Source: UBA4733 sp036734945
Lineage (GTDB): Bacteria; Chloroflexota; UBA4733
Length of the DNA: 64,000 bases
Assembly: GCA_036734945.1 (NCBI GenBank)
Contig: DAIMXP010000020.1
Location: 1-64,000, forward strand
Direction: 5' to 3'
Shown in pieces: positions 17,119 through 25,521 of this stretch. The notes below the pieces were generated by a model. The model was not told the DNA's origin, made no database searches, and saw nothing but the letters and a program-made list of their open reading frames with translations. Numbering within the stretch: the first letter of the stretch is position 1; every line of letters starts with the position of its first letter. The position numbers were made by a program, and so were the translations under genes.

Positions 17119-18591
17119 ATGTTTGAGAGCCTTTCCGAGCGCCTGCAGGGGACCTTCGAGTCCATGCGGGGCAAGTCGCGCCTGACGTCGGAGGACGTGG
17201 ATGCCGCGCTGGCCGAGGTGCGTAGCGCGCTGATTGCCGCCGACGTCAACTTCCGCGTCGTGCGCGACTTCACTGGCAAACTGCGGGAGAGCGCGCTGGC
17301 GCTGGAAGTCGGCTCCGGGCTGACACCGGCCCAGAAGGTGGTCCAACTCGTCCACGACCAACTTGTGGAGCTGCTCGGCTCCACGTCCTCCCAACTGGAA
17401 CTGAAGGGGCCGGGGCCGCACGTCATCATGATGGTCGGCCTGCAAGGGGCCGGCAAGACGACCAGCGCCGGCAAGCTGGGCCTTCTGCTGCGTCGCCAGC
17501 ATCGCAAACCGTTGCTGGTCGCCGCCGATATTTATCGTCCCGCCGCCATCGAGCAGTTGCAGACGCTGGGCGGCCAACTGAGCATCCCGGTGTTCAGCGA
17601 AGGCGTTAACGTCCGGCCGGAAGATATCTGCGTCCACGCCCTGGAGCGCGCCCGGCGCGACGGCAACGATGTGGTCATCCTGGACACCGCCGGTCGCCTG
17701 CAGATCGACGAAGAGCGCATGCAGGAAGTGCAGCGCATCCACCAGCTCGTCCACCCCAACGAGACGTTGCTGGTGGTCGACGCCATGACCGGGCAGGAAG
17801 CGGTCAAAGTCGCTCAGGAGTTCCACAAGCGCGTGGCGGTGACCGGACTGATCTTCACCCGCATGGATTCCGACGCCCGCGGCGGCGCCGCCCTCTCCAT
17901 CCACGCAGTCACCGGCATCCCCGTCAAGTTCCTGGGCACCAGCGAACGCCCCGATGGCCTGGAACCCTTCTTTCCCGACCGCCTGGCCTCACGCATCCTC
18001 GGCATGGGCGATGTGCTCACGCTGATCGAGCGCACCCAGGAGGCCTTCACCGAAGAGCAGGCCAAAGAGATGGAGCAGAAGCTGCGCACCGCCAGCTTCA
18101 ACTTCGAAGACTTCTATAACCAGTTGCAGACCATGAAGAAGATGGGGCCGCTCTCCCAGTTGCTCGGCATGATCCCCGGCCTCGGCAGCCTTGTGAAGAA
18201 CGAAGAACTGACGGCCGCGCTGGACGGCAAGGAGATGACGCACATGGAGGCGATCATCACCTCAATGACGCTGCTGGAACGCCGCCATCCCGAGGTGATC
18301 GACGGCAGCCGCCGCCGCCGCATCGCCCGTGGTAGCGGCACCACGCCCCAGGAGATCAACCAGCTCGTCAACCAGTTCGAGCAGATGCGCAAGATGATGA
18401 AGCAGGTGTCGACCGGCAAGATGCCGCGCGGCATGATGAACGGCATGGCCGGGATGCCCGGCATGGAAGGCATGACTGGTGGCATGGCCCTGCCGCAAGG
18501 GCCGGCCCGCCGCACCGGCGCCAAGCAACAGCGGGAGCGCGACAAGCAACGGGCCCATGCCCAGGCCCGGGCCAAGAACAAGAAGCGCTGA
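17119..18591 (+). CDS. ffh: Signal recognition particle protein Ffh
   Basis: A 490-residue SRP54 homologue that binds signal sequences and SRP RNA and targets ribosomes to the membrane. The order is an N-terminal helical bundle (SERLQGTFESMRG), a GTPase domain with GLQGAGKTTSAGKLG near residue 112, DTAGRL and TRMDSDARGG, and a C-terminal M domain. The M domain ends in a Met/Gly-rich tail with repeated GMPGM-type units and a basic C-terminus. No 4.5S RNA gene was recognised in the 300 bases upstream. The 3' end overlaps the start region of the next gene. Confidence 0.95.
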   Translation: MFESLSERLQGTFESMRGKSRLTSEDVDAALAEVRSALIAADVNFRVVRDFTGKLRESALALEVGSGLTPAQKVVQLVHDQLVELLGSTSSQLELKGPGPHVIMMVGLQGAGKTTSAGKLGLLLRRQHRKPLLVAADIYRPAAIEQLQTLGGQLSIPVFSEGVNVRPEDICVHALERARRDGNDVVILDTAGRLQIDEERMQEVQRIHQLVHPNETLLVVDAMTGQEAVKVAQEFHKRVAVTGLIFTRMDSDARGGAALSIHAVTGIPVKFLGTSERPDGLEPFFPDRLASRILGMGDVLTLIERTQEAFTEEQAKEMEQKLRTASFNFEDFYNQLQTMKKMGPLSQLLGMIPGLGSLVKNEELTAALDGKEMTHMEAIITSMTLLERRHPEVIDGSRRRRIARGSGTTPQEINQLVNQFEQMRKMMKQVSTGKMPRGMMNGMAGMPGMEGMTGGMALPQGPARRTGAKQQRERDKQRAHAQARAKNKKR

Positions 18592-18949
18592 GGCAACGGC
18601 CATTCCCGAGAACGACAGCACCCCGGCTCGCCTCCCCGGCGTCGCTGACCTGCAACAGCGGGTGCAACAGTGGTGCGATGCCGAGTGGGGCGGCGAATAC
18701 TGGCCGCCCCTCGGCAACCTGGCCCGGCTGATGGAAGAGGTCGGCGAAGTCGCCCGCCTCATCAACGACCGCTACGGCTACAAGCCCAAGAAGCCCGACG
18801 AGCCAGCCCAGGAGCTCGCGCTAGAGTTGGGCGACGTCCTCTTCGCGCTGATCGCGCTGGCGAACGCCACCGGCATCGACCTCGACGCCGGCTTCGACGC
18901 GGTGCTGGAGAAGTACCGGCAGCGGGATACGGGACGCTACCGGACCTAA
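18557..18949 (+). CDS. MazG-like nucleotide pyrophosphohydrolase
   Basis: A protein of about 130 residues with the all-alpha MazG/dUTPase-like fold. Family members hydrolyse non-canonical or excess NTPs. The metal-binding helices are visible as RLMEEVGEVARL (the E-x2-E pattern) and ALELGDVLFALIALAN (the E-x2-D pattern). The start is uncertain. The ATG at 18557 lies within the 3' end of ffh, and no well-placed ribosome binding site is seen; translation may be coupled to ffh. The core domain begins near GVADLQQRV, so the first 30 residues may not be real. Confidence 0.8.
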   Translation: MPRPGPRTRSAEATAIPENDSTPARLPGVADLQQRVQQWCDAEWGGEYWPPLGNLARLMEEVGEVARLINDRYGYKPKKPDEPAQELALELGDVLFALIALANATGIDLDAGFDAVLEKYRQRDTGRYRT

Positions 18950-19033
18950 TCGTGGGGAGCGGCAGAGACACATCGCCGCGCTCGGTCCGTATACTGTGCG
19001 TCACGATTGAGCAACGGGTGGAGGCGCGAGTAG

Positions 19034-20188
19034 GTGCAAAACCGTCCGGCTACACGTTCCGGCATTGATTGGGCACGTACGCGCGACGTCCTGATCAGCG
19101 TGATTGCCCTTGGCGTCATCCTGTCCGCTGCCGGGCAGGTGTTGCGCCACGTCCTGCAAACGGTGCTGATCTTCATCGTGGCGTCGTTCGTCGCCTTCGC
19201 CCTGGTGCCAATCGTCAACGGTCTCACTAACAGGGGCGTCCCCCGCTTGCTAGCAATCACCATCGTCTACCTGAGCCTCCTGGTCATTATCGTCTTCGGC
19301 GGCTACTGGATCGGTGGGCAACTGGTGACGCAGATCACCGTGCTGGTGACCCAGTTGCCGCAGTCGGCGACGGCAGTCGAAGGCTTTGTCGGCCAGGTGC
19401 AGACGCAACTCTCGGCCCATGGCATCACCATCAACCTGCAGGATCAGATCAGCGGGGCAGTGGCCGGGCTACAGACGCAGCTTACCAACGTGCTCAGCCA
19501 GAGCCTGAAAATTGTGAGCGGCCTGACCACGGCGATCATCAGCATTGTGCTCGTGATTTTCTTCAGCATCTACCTGGTCGCCGACGCGCAGCTCATCAGC
19601 CAGAACGCGCCGCGCCTGGTACCGCGGCGCTACCAGCGCATCATCCGCTTTATCCAGGTCACGATGACGGAGAAGGTGGGCGGCTTCATTCGCGGACAGG
19701 TGATCATGGCCATCATCATCGCCGTCAGTACCGGCGTCGTAGCGACCATCCTGCACGTGCGGTATTCACTGATCCTGGGCGTGCTGGCGTTCTTCTTCGA
19801 GTTGATCCCGACGATTGGCCCCATCCTGATCGGCCTCTCGCTGGCGCTGGTGGCCGTGTTCCAGGGCGTCGTGGTGCTGGTCGAGGTGCTGGTGTTCTAT
19901 GTGGTCTTGAATACCATCGAGAGCAACGTGCTGGGACCGCGCATCGTCGGCCAGGCGGTGGGCTTACCGGCGTTCGTCTCCCTGGTCGCCATCGTGGCCG
20001 GCGCCGAAGCGGGCGGCATCCTGGGCGCCCTCTTCGCCGTGCCGGCCACCGCCCTGGTCGTGACCCTGGCCGGGGCCGCCATTGAAGAATGGAAGGAACA
20101 GTCGGCGGCCATCCCCGAAGCGTTGCCGCCAGAGGTCGTGGCCGCAGCGCCAACGGTCCCCTCACCAGATGCCGCTCCGCAGCCCTGA
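19034..20188 (+). CDS. AI-2E family transporter (PF01594)
   Basis: A 384-residue membrane protein of the AI-2 exporter family. Members include TqsA and Na+/H+ antiporter-like proteins, so the substrate cannot be assigned. About eight helices are seen. A long polar loop lies between about residues 105 and 150. The family hallmark ELIPTIGPILIGLSLA follows near residue 260, and then VLNTIESNVLGPRIVGQAVGL. The C-terminal tail is Pro/Ala-rich. The GTG start at 19034 is preceded by GGAGGCG. It is followed closely by the nucleotidyltransferase gene. Confidence 0.88.
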   Translation: MQNRPATRSGIDWARTRDVLISVIALGVILSAAGQVLRHVLQTVLIFIVASFVAFALVPIVNGLTNRGVPRLLAITIVYLSLLVIIVFGGYWIGGQLVTQITVLVTQLPQSATAVEGFVGQVQTQLSAHGITINLQDQISGAVAGLQTQLTNVLSQSLKIVSGLTTAIISIVLVIFFSIYLVADAQLISQNAPRLVPRRYQRIIRFIQVTMTEKVGGFIRGQVIMAIIIAVSTGVVATILHVRYSLILGVLAFFFELIPTIGPILIGLSLALVAVFQGVVVLVEVLVFYVVLNTIESNVLGPRIVGQAVGLPAFVSLVAIVAGAEAGGILGALFAVPATALVVTLAGAAIEEWKEQSAAIPEALPPEVVAAAPTVPSPDAAPQP

Positions 20189-20197
20189 GCGCTGCGC

Positions 20198-20203
20198 TAT
20201 ACT
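20198..20203 (+). promoter_or_regulatory. -10 hexamer placed for a leaderless mRNA
   Basis: TATACT at 20198-20203 ends eight bases before the ATG at 20212. Transcription would then begin at or next to the start codon. No ribosome binding site is visible there, which fits leaderless translation. The -35 region is poor. Confidence 0.4.
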
Positions 20204-20211
20204 CACTCCCC

Positions 20212-21501
20212 ATGCAAACGCCACTCGCCATCGTCCTTGCCGGGGGCGCCAACTCGCGCTTCTGGCCACTGCACGAAAAGTCGCTGCTGCCCCTGCTGGG
20301 GCAGTCGCTCTTGCAGCGCCACATGGCTGTGCTGGCGGCGGCGGGCATCACCGAAGGTGTGATCGTCGGTAGCCCCGCTAACGCCGCGCAACTGGCGGCA
20401 GAAGCGGCCAATCTGCCGACACCGGCGATGCAGGTGGTGGTGCAGGCGGAGCCGCTTGGCCAGGGCGACGCCATCCTCACCGCCTTGCGCGGGGCGCCGG
20501 GCCGCGCGGACCGGCCACTGCTCATCACCCAAGTCCATGATCTCCTGTCCGACGACCTGCTCACGCGCATCGTGGCCGCCTACCAGGCGGACCCGCAGCG
20601 ATCCTACCTGGCGGCCTACCGCGCCAGGGACTACTTCCCCGGCGGCTATTTCCAGATGGCTGGGGAACGTGCCATCGGCATGGTGGAGAAGCCGGGGGCC
20701 GGCAATGCGCCAAGCGACCTCGTGAGCATCGTCATCCGGCTGCACCGCGACGCCGCCGGCCTGGCGCGGGAGCTGGACACGGCCTATGCGTCCGGCGGGC
20801 CGGACGACCACTACGAGCGGGCGATCAGCGCGCAGATGCGCCAGCACGAGCACGCCCTGGTGGTACACGACGGCGCCTGGGCAGCGATCAAGTACCCCTG
20901 GCACGTCCTGGACGCTGTCGATCTCTTGCTGGCCGGCATCTCCGCGCCGCAGGTCGCGCCCGATGCCGCCATCGACGCCAAAGCCACCGTGAGCGGTGCG
21001 GTCATCATCGCGCCCGGCGCGCGGCTCTTTGCCGGGGCGACGGTGGTGGGACCAGCCTACATCGGGCGCAACACCATCATCGGCAACAACGCTTTGGTCC
21101 GCCAATCCTGCATCGAGGCGCACTGCGTGGTCGGCTTCGGCAGTGAAGTGGCCCGCAGTTACGTCGGGCCGGGCTGTTGGTTCCATACCAATTACATAGG
21201 CGATTCGGTCATTGGCCCGGAGTGTACTTTCGGCGCCGGCATGGTCACGGCCAACGTGCGGCACGACCACCGCACGATCCAATCCGTGGTGCGCGGCGAG
21301 CGCCTCGACAGTAGTCGGGAGAAGCTCGGCCTGATCTGCGGCGCGCACACTGCCTTCGGCGTGCAGGCCGCCTCGATGCCCGGCGTCAAAGTCGGCGAAG
21401 GCAGCCGGATTGGCCCCGGCATCATCCTCTACCGCGACGTGCCGGAGCGGAGGCAATTGCTCTTGCGCCAGGACGTAGTAGAGCGGGAAATCGCTACCTG
21501 A
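20212..21501 (+). CDS. Sugar-1-phosphate nucleotidyltransferase with acyltransferase-type beta-helix (GlmU-like)
   Basis: A 429-residue two-domain protein. The N-terminal half is an NTP-transferase domain starting IVLAGGANSRFWPLHEKSLL, where the signature is altered from the usual G-x-G-T-R. It also carries QAEPLGQGDAIL and the Mg-binding region TQVHDLLSDD. From about residue 255 the C-terminal half is a left-handed beta-helix of hexapeptide repeats (IGRNTIIGNNALVRQSCI). The plan resembles GlmU and archaeal-type bifunctional enzymes that make UDP-GlcNAc or dTDP-glucose. The exact substrate is uncertain. The frame is open upstream through the AI-2E gene end, but the ATG at 20212 is the natural start. 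Confidence 0.8.
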   Translation: MQTPLAIVLAGGANSRFWPLHEKSLLPLLGQSLLQRHMAVLAAAGITEGVIVGSPANAAQLAAEAANLPTPAMQVVVQAEPLGQGDAILTALRGAPGRADRPLLITQVHDLLSDDLLTRIVAAYQADPQRSYLAAYRARDYFPGGYFQMAGERAIGMVEKPGAGNAPSDLVSIVIRLHRDAAGLARELDTAYASGGPDDHYERAISAQMRQHEHALVVHDGAWAAIKYPWHVLDAVDLLLAGISAPQVAPDAAIDAKATVSGAVIIAPGARLFAGATVVGPAYIGRNTIIGNNALVRQSCIEAHCVVGFGSEVARSYVGPGCWFHTNYIGDSVIGPECTFGAGMVTANVRHDHRTIQSVVRGERLDSSREKLGLICGAHTAFGVQAASMPGVKVGEGSRIGPGIILYRDVPERRQLLLRQDVVEREIAT

Positions 21502-22510
21502 CCTCCTCCTTCACCAGCAGTGTCGCGCCGTCCGCCCCGCGGCAGGCGCGGATCAGGCCGCCAAAAGAGGGATGGACCTGGAAGCGGTGGGCGGCAAAGT
21601 AGAGGACAACCCAGCCGAGGGTGACGCCCATAAGCAGGTTCACCACGCGGAAGAGCAGTGTCGCCGCCGCCGCCGGTCCGGCCGCCAGCCCCATCTTCGT
21701 CAGCACCAGCGTGCTGATGTCCTCGTTGGCCCCCACGCCGCCCGGTAAGGCGGAGATCGTCCCCACGGCGCTGCCCAGGGCATAGATGGCCAGGGCGTCG
21801 GGCCAGGTGAGTTGCGTCGCGCCGACGGCAAAGAGCGCAATGTAGAAGCCGGTGCCGGCGGCGGCTATGGCCAACATGTCGAACAGCGAGCCCCAGATCG
21901 CCGCCTTGCTGCTGGCGACCAGCACAAATTGCCGTTGGACCTCGGCAAACTTCGGCACATGGTTGTGCAGCACCGGCACGCGCGCCGCCAGACCGAGTCC
22001 GAAACGGCTGATATCGCCGTGCAAGAAGGCCGCCGCCGTGCCGCCGGAAAAGATGAGGGCGAGGAACAGCAGCAGTCCGGCGTAGTGGTAGGCGGACAAC
22101 CCTGGCAGGGCCGCCGGCAGCACCAGCACGCCGAACACCAGCTCCTGGACGAGGATGGTGGCAGCGGACTGGCGGATGAGAGTGCCATGTTGACTCCGCT
22201 GCAAGACCGGCAGCAGGAATTGCCCCCCAGGAATAAGCATGACGGATTGCGAGGCCGTGAAGAGCAGGATCGAATCGAGCAAGGAGTTGGGGGCGTCGAT
22301 GGCCGAGAGCAGGAGGTGCCAGCGGATGGAGCGCATCAACAAGCCGATCAGGCCGCAACCAAGGATCGGCAGGATGAGCCAGAGGTTGGCTTGCCGGAGG
22401 GCCTGCGCCAGGTTGGCCGGGTTCACTGCCTGGACCAGCAAGCCCAGCAGGGCCAGTGTCGCCAGCCAGGGAAGCCAGGCGCCGAAGTGTCGCCAGAGGG
22501 TACGAAGCAT
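21494..22510 (-). CDS. UPF0104/LPG-synthase-type integral membrane protein
   Basis: A 338-residue polytopic protein of the lysylphosphatidylglycerol synthase transmembrane family (PF03706, also called UPF0104 or AglD-like). Seven or eight hydrophobic helices are seen, with the characteristic RSIRWHLLL after helix 2, SQSVMLIPGGQFLLPVL, and PGGVGANEDIS near the C-terminus. The family includes flippase-like proteins, and no soluble transferase domain is fused here. The ATG at 22510 is chosen, with AGGAGG about 13 bases upstream; an ATG at 22594 is possible. The 3' end overlaps the nucleotidyltransferase gene by 8 bp, tail to tail. Confidence 0.8.
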   Translation of the reverse strand: MLRTLWRHFGAWLPWLATLALLGLLVQAVNPANLAQALRQANLWLILPILGCGLIGLLMRSIRWHLLLSAIDAPNSLLDSILLFTASQSVMLIPGGQFLLPVLQRSQHGTLIRQSAATILVQELVFGVLVLPAALPGLSAYHYAGLLLFLALIFSGGTAAAFLHGDISRFGLGLAARVPVLHNHVPKFAEVQRQFVLVASSKAAIWGSLFDMLAIAAAGTGFYIALFAVGATQLTWPDALAIYALGSAVGTISALPGGVGANEDISTLVLTKMGLAAGPAAAATLLFRVVNLLMGVTLGWVVLYFAAHRFQVHPSFGGLIRACRGADGATLLVKEEVR

Positions 22511-22600
22511 ACTGAACGTTTTCCCCCTCCTGTTGCGGTAATTCCAGTGTACCGTTCTGGCCATGGCAATCACCTGAACGGTTGGGGCTTGCACAATGGG

Positions 22601-22637
22601 AGGACCTCACCCGCTCGCTTGGGCCGGGTGAGGTCCT
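22601..22637. other. Perfect 13-bp inverted repeat upstream of nrdJ
   Basis: AGGACCTCACCCG (22601-22613) and CGGGTGAGGTCCT (22625-22637) are separated by 11 bases. No U-tract follows on either strand, so termination is doubtful. The hairpin lies 24 bases before the first NrdR box. It may be an additional operator or an mRNA structure. Confidence 0.45.
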
Positions 22638-22660
22638 GTGCCTGTCAGGGAAGCCGTGCG

Positions 22661-22707
22661 ACACAATATCTGGTATGAATCTCTCGTGCCGACACAAGAT
22701 ATAGTGC
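22661..22707 (+). promoter_or_regulatory. Tandem NrdR boxes
   Basis: Two 16-bp sites, ACACAATATCTGGTAT (22661-22676) and ACACAAGATATAGTGC (22692-22707), match the NrdR-box consensus ACACWATATATWGTGT at roughly 13 and 14 positions. Their starts are 31 bp apart, the three-helical-turn spacing known for NrdR operators. They precede the ribonucleotide reductase gene by 54 bases and predict repression by NrdR with ATP/dATP sensing. nrdR itself is not in the window. Confidence 0.8.
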
Positions 22708-22761
22708 GGTGGCCGGTATTTTAGGCGCCGAGCCTGAACGCAGCGCGAAGGGGCAAGTAGC

Positions 22762-24741
22762 ATGGTCCTGGCAGAGTATCCGACGATGGTGACGAGGCGC
22801 GCCCCGGCGACAATCGCCGTTGCCCCGATTGCCGGCTCCCATTTTCCCAACGAGCTCGCTGAGTTCGTGTTCGTGCGAACCTACGCCCGCTGGGATGCGG
22901 AGCAGGGCCGGCGGGAGACCTGGGAAGAGGCCGTGGACCGCGTCGTAGCGTTCCTGAGCGAAACGGCTGGTCCGGCCATTGGCCCCGCGGAGTGGATGGC
23001 CGCGCGCCAGGCAATGCTCGAGCACGGCCTGCGCCCCTCGTCCCGCCTGCTCGCAATGGCCGGCAAGGCCGCCCGCATCAACCCGATCACCGCCTATAAC
23101 TGCAGCTACCTGCCGATCGACTCCATCGAGTCCTTCGCTGAGGTGCTCTATATCTTGATGGCCGGCACCGGCGTCGGCTTCAGCGTAGAGCGCCGCTACG
23201 TCGAGCAACTGCCGGTGGTGCAACCACAACGCGGCAACGCCGCCCTGGATGTGCCCTGTGAGCACTCCTTAATCTACACGATCCCCGACGACACCGAAGG
23301 CTGGGCCGACGCTCTCAAGGTCGGTCTCAGCACCTGGTATGCCGGCGGCAACATCCAGTTCGACTACCGCCTGATCCGGCCGGCCGGCGCACCCTTGCTG
23401 ACGAAGGGCGGCCGGGCTTCTGGACCCGAGCCGTTGCGCGGGCTGCTGGATTTCAGCCGCGACCTGCTGCTCGGCGCCCAGGGTCGCAAGCTGACCAGCC
23501 TGGAGTGCCACGACATCGCCACCAAGATCGGTGACGTCGTCGTCATGGGCGGCGTCCGGCGCAGCGCCGAGATCTCCCTCTCCGACTTCGATGATCTGGT
23601 GTTGCGCCACGCCAAAGACGGCGAATACTGGAACACCGCCCCACACCGCGCCATGGCCAACAATAGCGCAGTCTACGAGCAGCGGCCCACGTGGGACCTG
23701 TTTCAGGAAGAGTGGCAGGCGCTAGCCGCCTCCGGCACCGGCGAACGCGGCATCTTCAACCGCGCTGCGGCCAACGAACTGAGACCTACCCGACGCAAGT
23801 CTGCCGAATTCGGCACAAATCCGTGCGGCGAGATCTCCCTTCGCCCCTACGAATTCTGCAACCTCAGCGAGGTGGTGGCGCGGGTCGAGGATACTCCGGC
23901 AACGTTAGCCAACAAGGTGCGGCTGGCCACGCTCATCGGCACCGTGCAGAGCATGCTGATCGACTTCCCCTACCTGCGCCCGCAGTGGCGGGAGAACTGC
24001 GCGGAGGAGCGGCTGCTCGGCGTCAGCGTCACCGGGCAACTGGATTGCCCCACATTCTGGCAGCATCCGGAACTGATGGCGGAGTTGCGCGACCTCGCCA
24101 TCGCGGTCAACGCCGACTACGCGCAGCGCCTGGGCATCAACGCCAGCGCGTCCATCACCTGCGTCAAGCCCTCCGGCAACGCCAGCCAGATGGCCGACTG
24201 CGCCTCCGGCATGCACCCGCGCTACAGTGACTACTACGTGCGCCGCGTGCGCGTCTCCACCACCGACCCGCTCTACCGCCTGATGCGCGACGCCGGCGCG
24301 CCGTTGCACCCCGAGGTGGGCCAGACTGCCGAAACGGCGACGACCTGGGTGGTGGAGTTCCCCGTCAAAGCGCCGGATGGCGCCATCACCCGCCACGCCA
24401 TGACCGCCCTGGAGCAGTTGGAGTACTGGCTGACTGTCAAGGAGCACTTCACGGAGCACAACCCCTCCCAGACGATCTACGTCGGCCCGGACGAGTGGGA
24501 AAGCGTCGGCCAGTGGGTCTACGATCATTGGGACCGCATCGGCGGCCTCTCCTTTCTGCCCCGCTCGGAGCACATCTACCAGTTGGCGCCCTACGAAGAC
24601 ATCACGGCGCAGGAGTACCAGACCCGCCTGGCTGCCTTCCCGGAAATCGACTACAGCCTGCTCTCGCTCTACGAGCTAGAAGACCGCACCGAAGGGACGC
24701 GGGAGTTCGCCTGCACGGGGGATCGCTGCGAGTTGAATTAG
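22762..24741 (+). CDS. nrdJ: Adenosylcobalamin-dependent ribonucleoside-triphosphate reductase (class II, monomeric)
   Basis: A 659-residue class II reductase that makes deoxyribonucleotides using coenzyme B12. It resembles the monomeric Lactobacillus leichmannii RTPR. The active-site Cys114 is in AYNCSYLPID. The loop NPCGEISLRPYEFCNL supplies N353, Cys355, Glu357 and the second disulfide-pair region. The redox-active C-terminal pair is Cys651 and Cys656 (CTGDRC). The thiyl cysteine and these pairs are all present, so it should be active. The ATG at 22762 has GAAGGGG upstream. Two NrdR boxes lie just upstream of it. No cobalamin riboswitch was recognised. Confidence 0.93.
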   Translation: MVLAEYPTMVTRRAPATIAVAPIAGSHFPNELAEFVFVRTYARWDAEQGRRETWEEAVDRVVAFLSETAGPAIGPAEWMAARQAMLEHGLRPSSRLLAMAGKAARINPITAYNCSYLPIDSIESFAEVLYILMAGTGVGFSVERRYVEQLPVVQPQRGNAALDVPCEHSLIYTIPDDTEGWADALKVGLSTWYAGGNIQFDYRLIRPAGAPLLTKGGRASGPEPLRGLLDFSRDLLLGAQGRKLTSLECHDIATKIGDVVVMGGVRRSAEISLSDFDDLVLRHAKDGEYWNTAPHRAMANNSAVYEQRPTWDLFQEEWQALAASGTGERGIFNRAAANELRPTRRKSAEFGTNPCGEISLRPYEFCNLSEVVARVEDTPATLANKVRLATLIGTVQSMLIDFPYLRPQWRENCAEERLLGVSVTGQLDCPTFWQHPELMAELRDLAIAVNADYAQRLGINASASITCVKPSGNASQMADCASGMHPRYSDYYVRRVRVSTTDPLYRLMRDAGAPLHPEVGQTAETATTWVVEFPVKAPDGAITRHAMTALEQLEYWLTVKEHFTEHNPSQTIYVGPDEWESVGQWVYDHWDRIGGLSFLPRSEHIYQLAPYEDITAQEYQTRLAAFPEIDYSLLSLYELEDRTEGTREFACTGDRCELN

Positions 24742-24854
24742 TGGCGGCGCCCGTCAACGACGAGTGGTACACTGCCCGAACTGGCAGTGTACCTCCGTAG
24801 CTCAACGGTCGCCCTAGCCAACCTGGCCCGGCTCTCGGAAGGGATCCTCCGACC

Positions 24855-25460
24855 ATGGTCGCAACGCTTTCTCCGATGGCTCCGGCAGTTCGCTACACTG
24901 TTGACGACCTTGCAGCATTTCCCGATGATGGCAAGCACCGTGAACTGAGCGATGGCCGGGTCGTGGAGTGGGAAGTGACAACCGCGCAGCACGCCTGGCT
25001 CCTCGTGGTCCTAGGCGGACTCCTTGACACGTTCGCTTTTGAGCATCAACTCGGGATGGCCATGGGTGGTGATCCTCTGGTCCGCATTCTGGGCAGCCGG
25101 TTCAGCGCGCGCGGACCGGATGTGGCCTTTTATGCCCGCCAGCGGCTACCGTCGGATCTCACGGCTGCGACCATGGCCGAGGCGCCCGACTTTGTCATTG
25201 AGATCATCTCGCCCACTGATCGAGCCGGCGAAGTGCAGGAAAAGGTGCGCGATTGGCTGCGCGCCGGGGTGCGCTTGCTCTGGTACATCAACCCGGAAAC
25301 CGGCACAACTGTGGTCTACCACGCCGGCACGATTGCCTATGTTGACCAGGACGACGTGCTCGATGGCCGGGACGTGCTGCCCGGCTTCACCCTCGTTTTG
25401 CGCGACCTCTTTGCTCGGCTGACCAGCATTCAGAGTGCGCCGGAAGGGCGGAGCGAGTAG
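24855..25460 (+). CDS. Uma2 family endonuclease-like protein (DUF820)
   Basis: A 201-residue protein of the Uma2/DUF820 family. The family has a PD-(D/E)XK restriction-endonuclease fold and is greatly expanded in Chloroflexota and cyanobacteria. Typical segments are YTVDDLAAFPDDGKHRELSDG at the N-terminus, RGPDVAFY for the metal-binding Asp, and PDFVIEIISPTD followed by KVRDWLRAGVRLLWYINPE. The role of the family is unproven, although transposon-like mobility has been proposed. The start ATG at 24855 follows GAAGGGA. No partner gene is seen. Confidence 0.88.
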   Translation: MVATLSPMAPAVRYTVDDLAAFPDDGKHRELSDGRVVEWEVTTAQHAWLLVVLGGLLDTFAFEHQLGMAMGGDPLVRILGSRFSARGPDVAFYARQRLPSDLTAATMAEAPDFVIEIISPTDRAGEVQEKVRDWLRAGVRLLWYINPETGTTVVYHAGTIAYVDQDDVLDGRDVLPGFTLVLRDLFARLTSIQSAPEGRSE

Positions 25461-25521
25461 TCCGACCGGCCGTTTGCTTTGACGTCGTTCGCCCAAATAT
25501 ACTCGCGGGATAGCCCTGCCG

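Noticed and set aside
22595..22761. Cobalamin riboswitch before nrdJ
   Set aside because: No B12-box-like sequence is seen and the gap is too short for a full riboswitch.
24792..24804. tRNA fragment: 13 bases identical to the 5' end of tRNA-Arg
   Set aside because: CCTCCGTAGCTCA matches, but no other tRNA part follows and D-arm sequences are widely shared; too short to claim an attachment site or relic.
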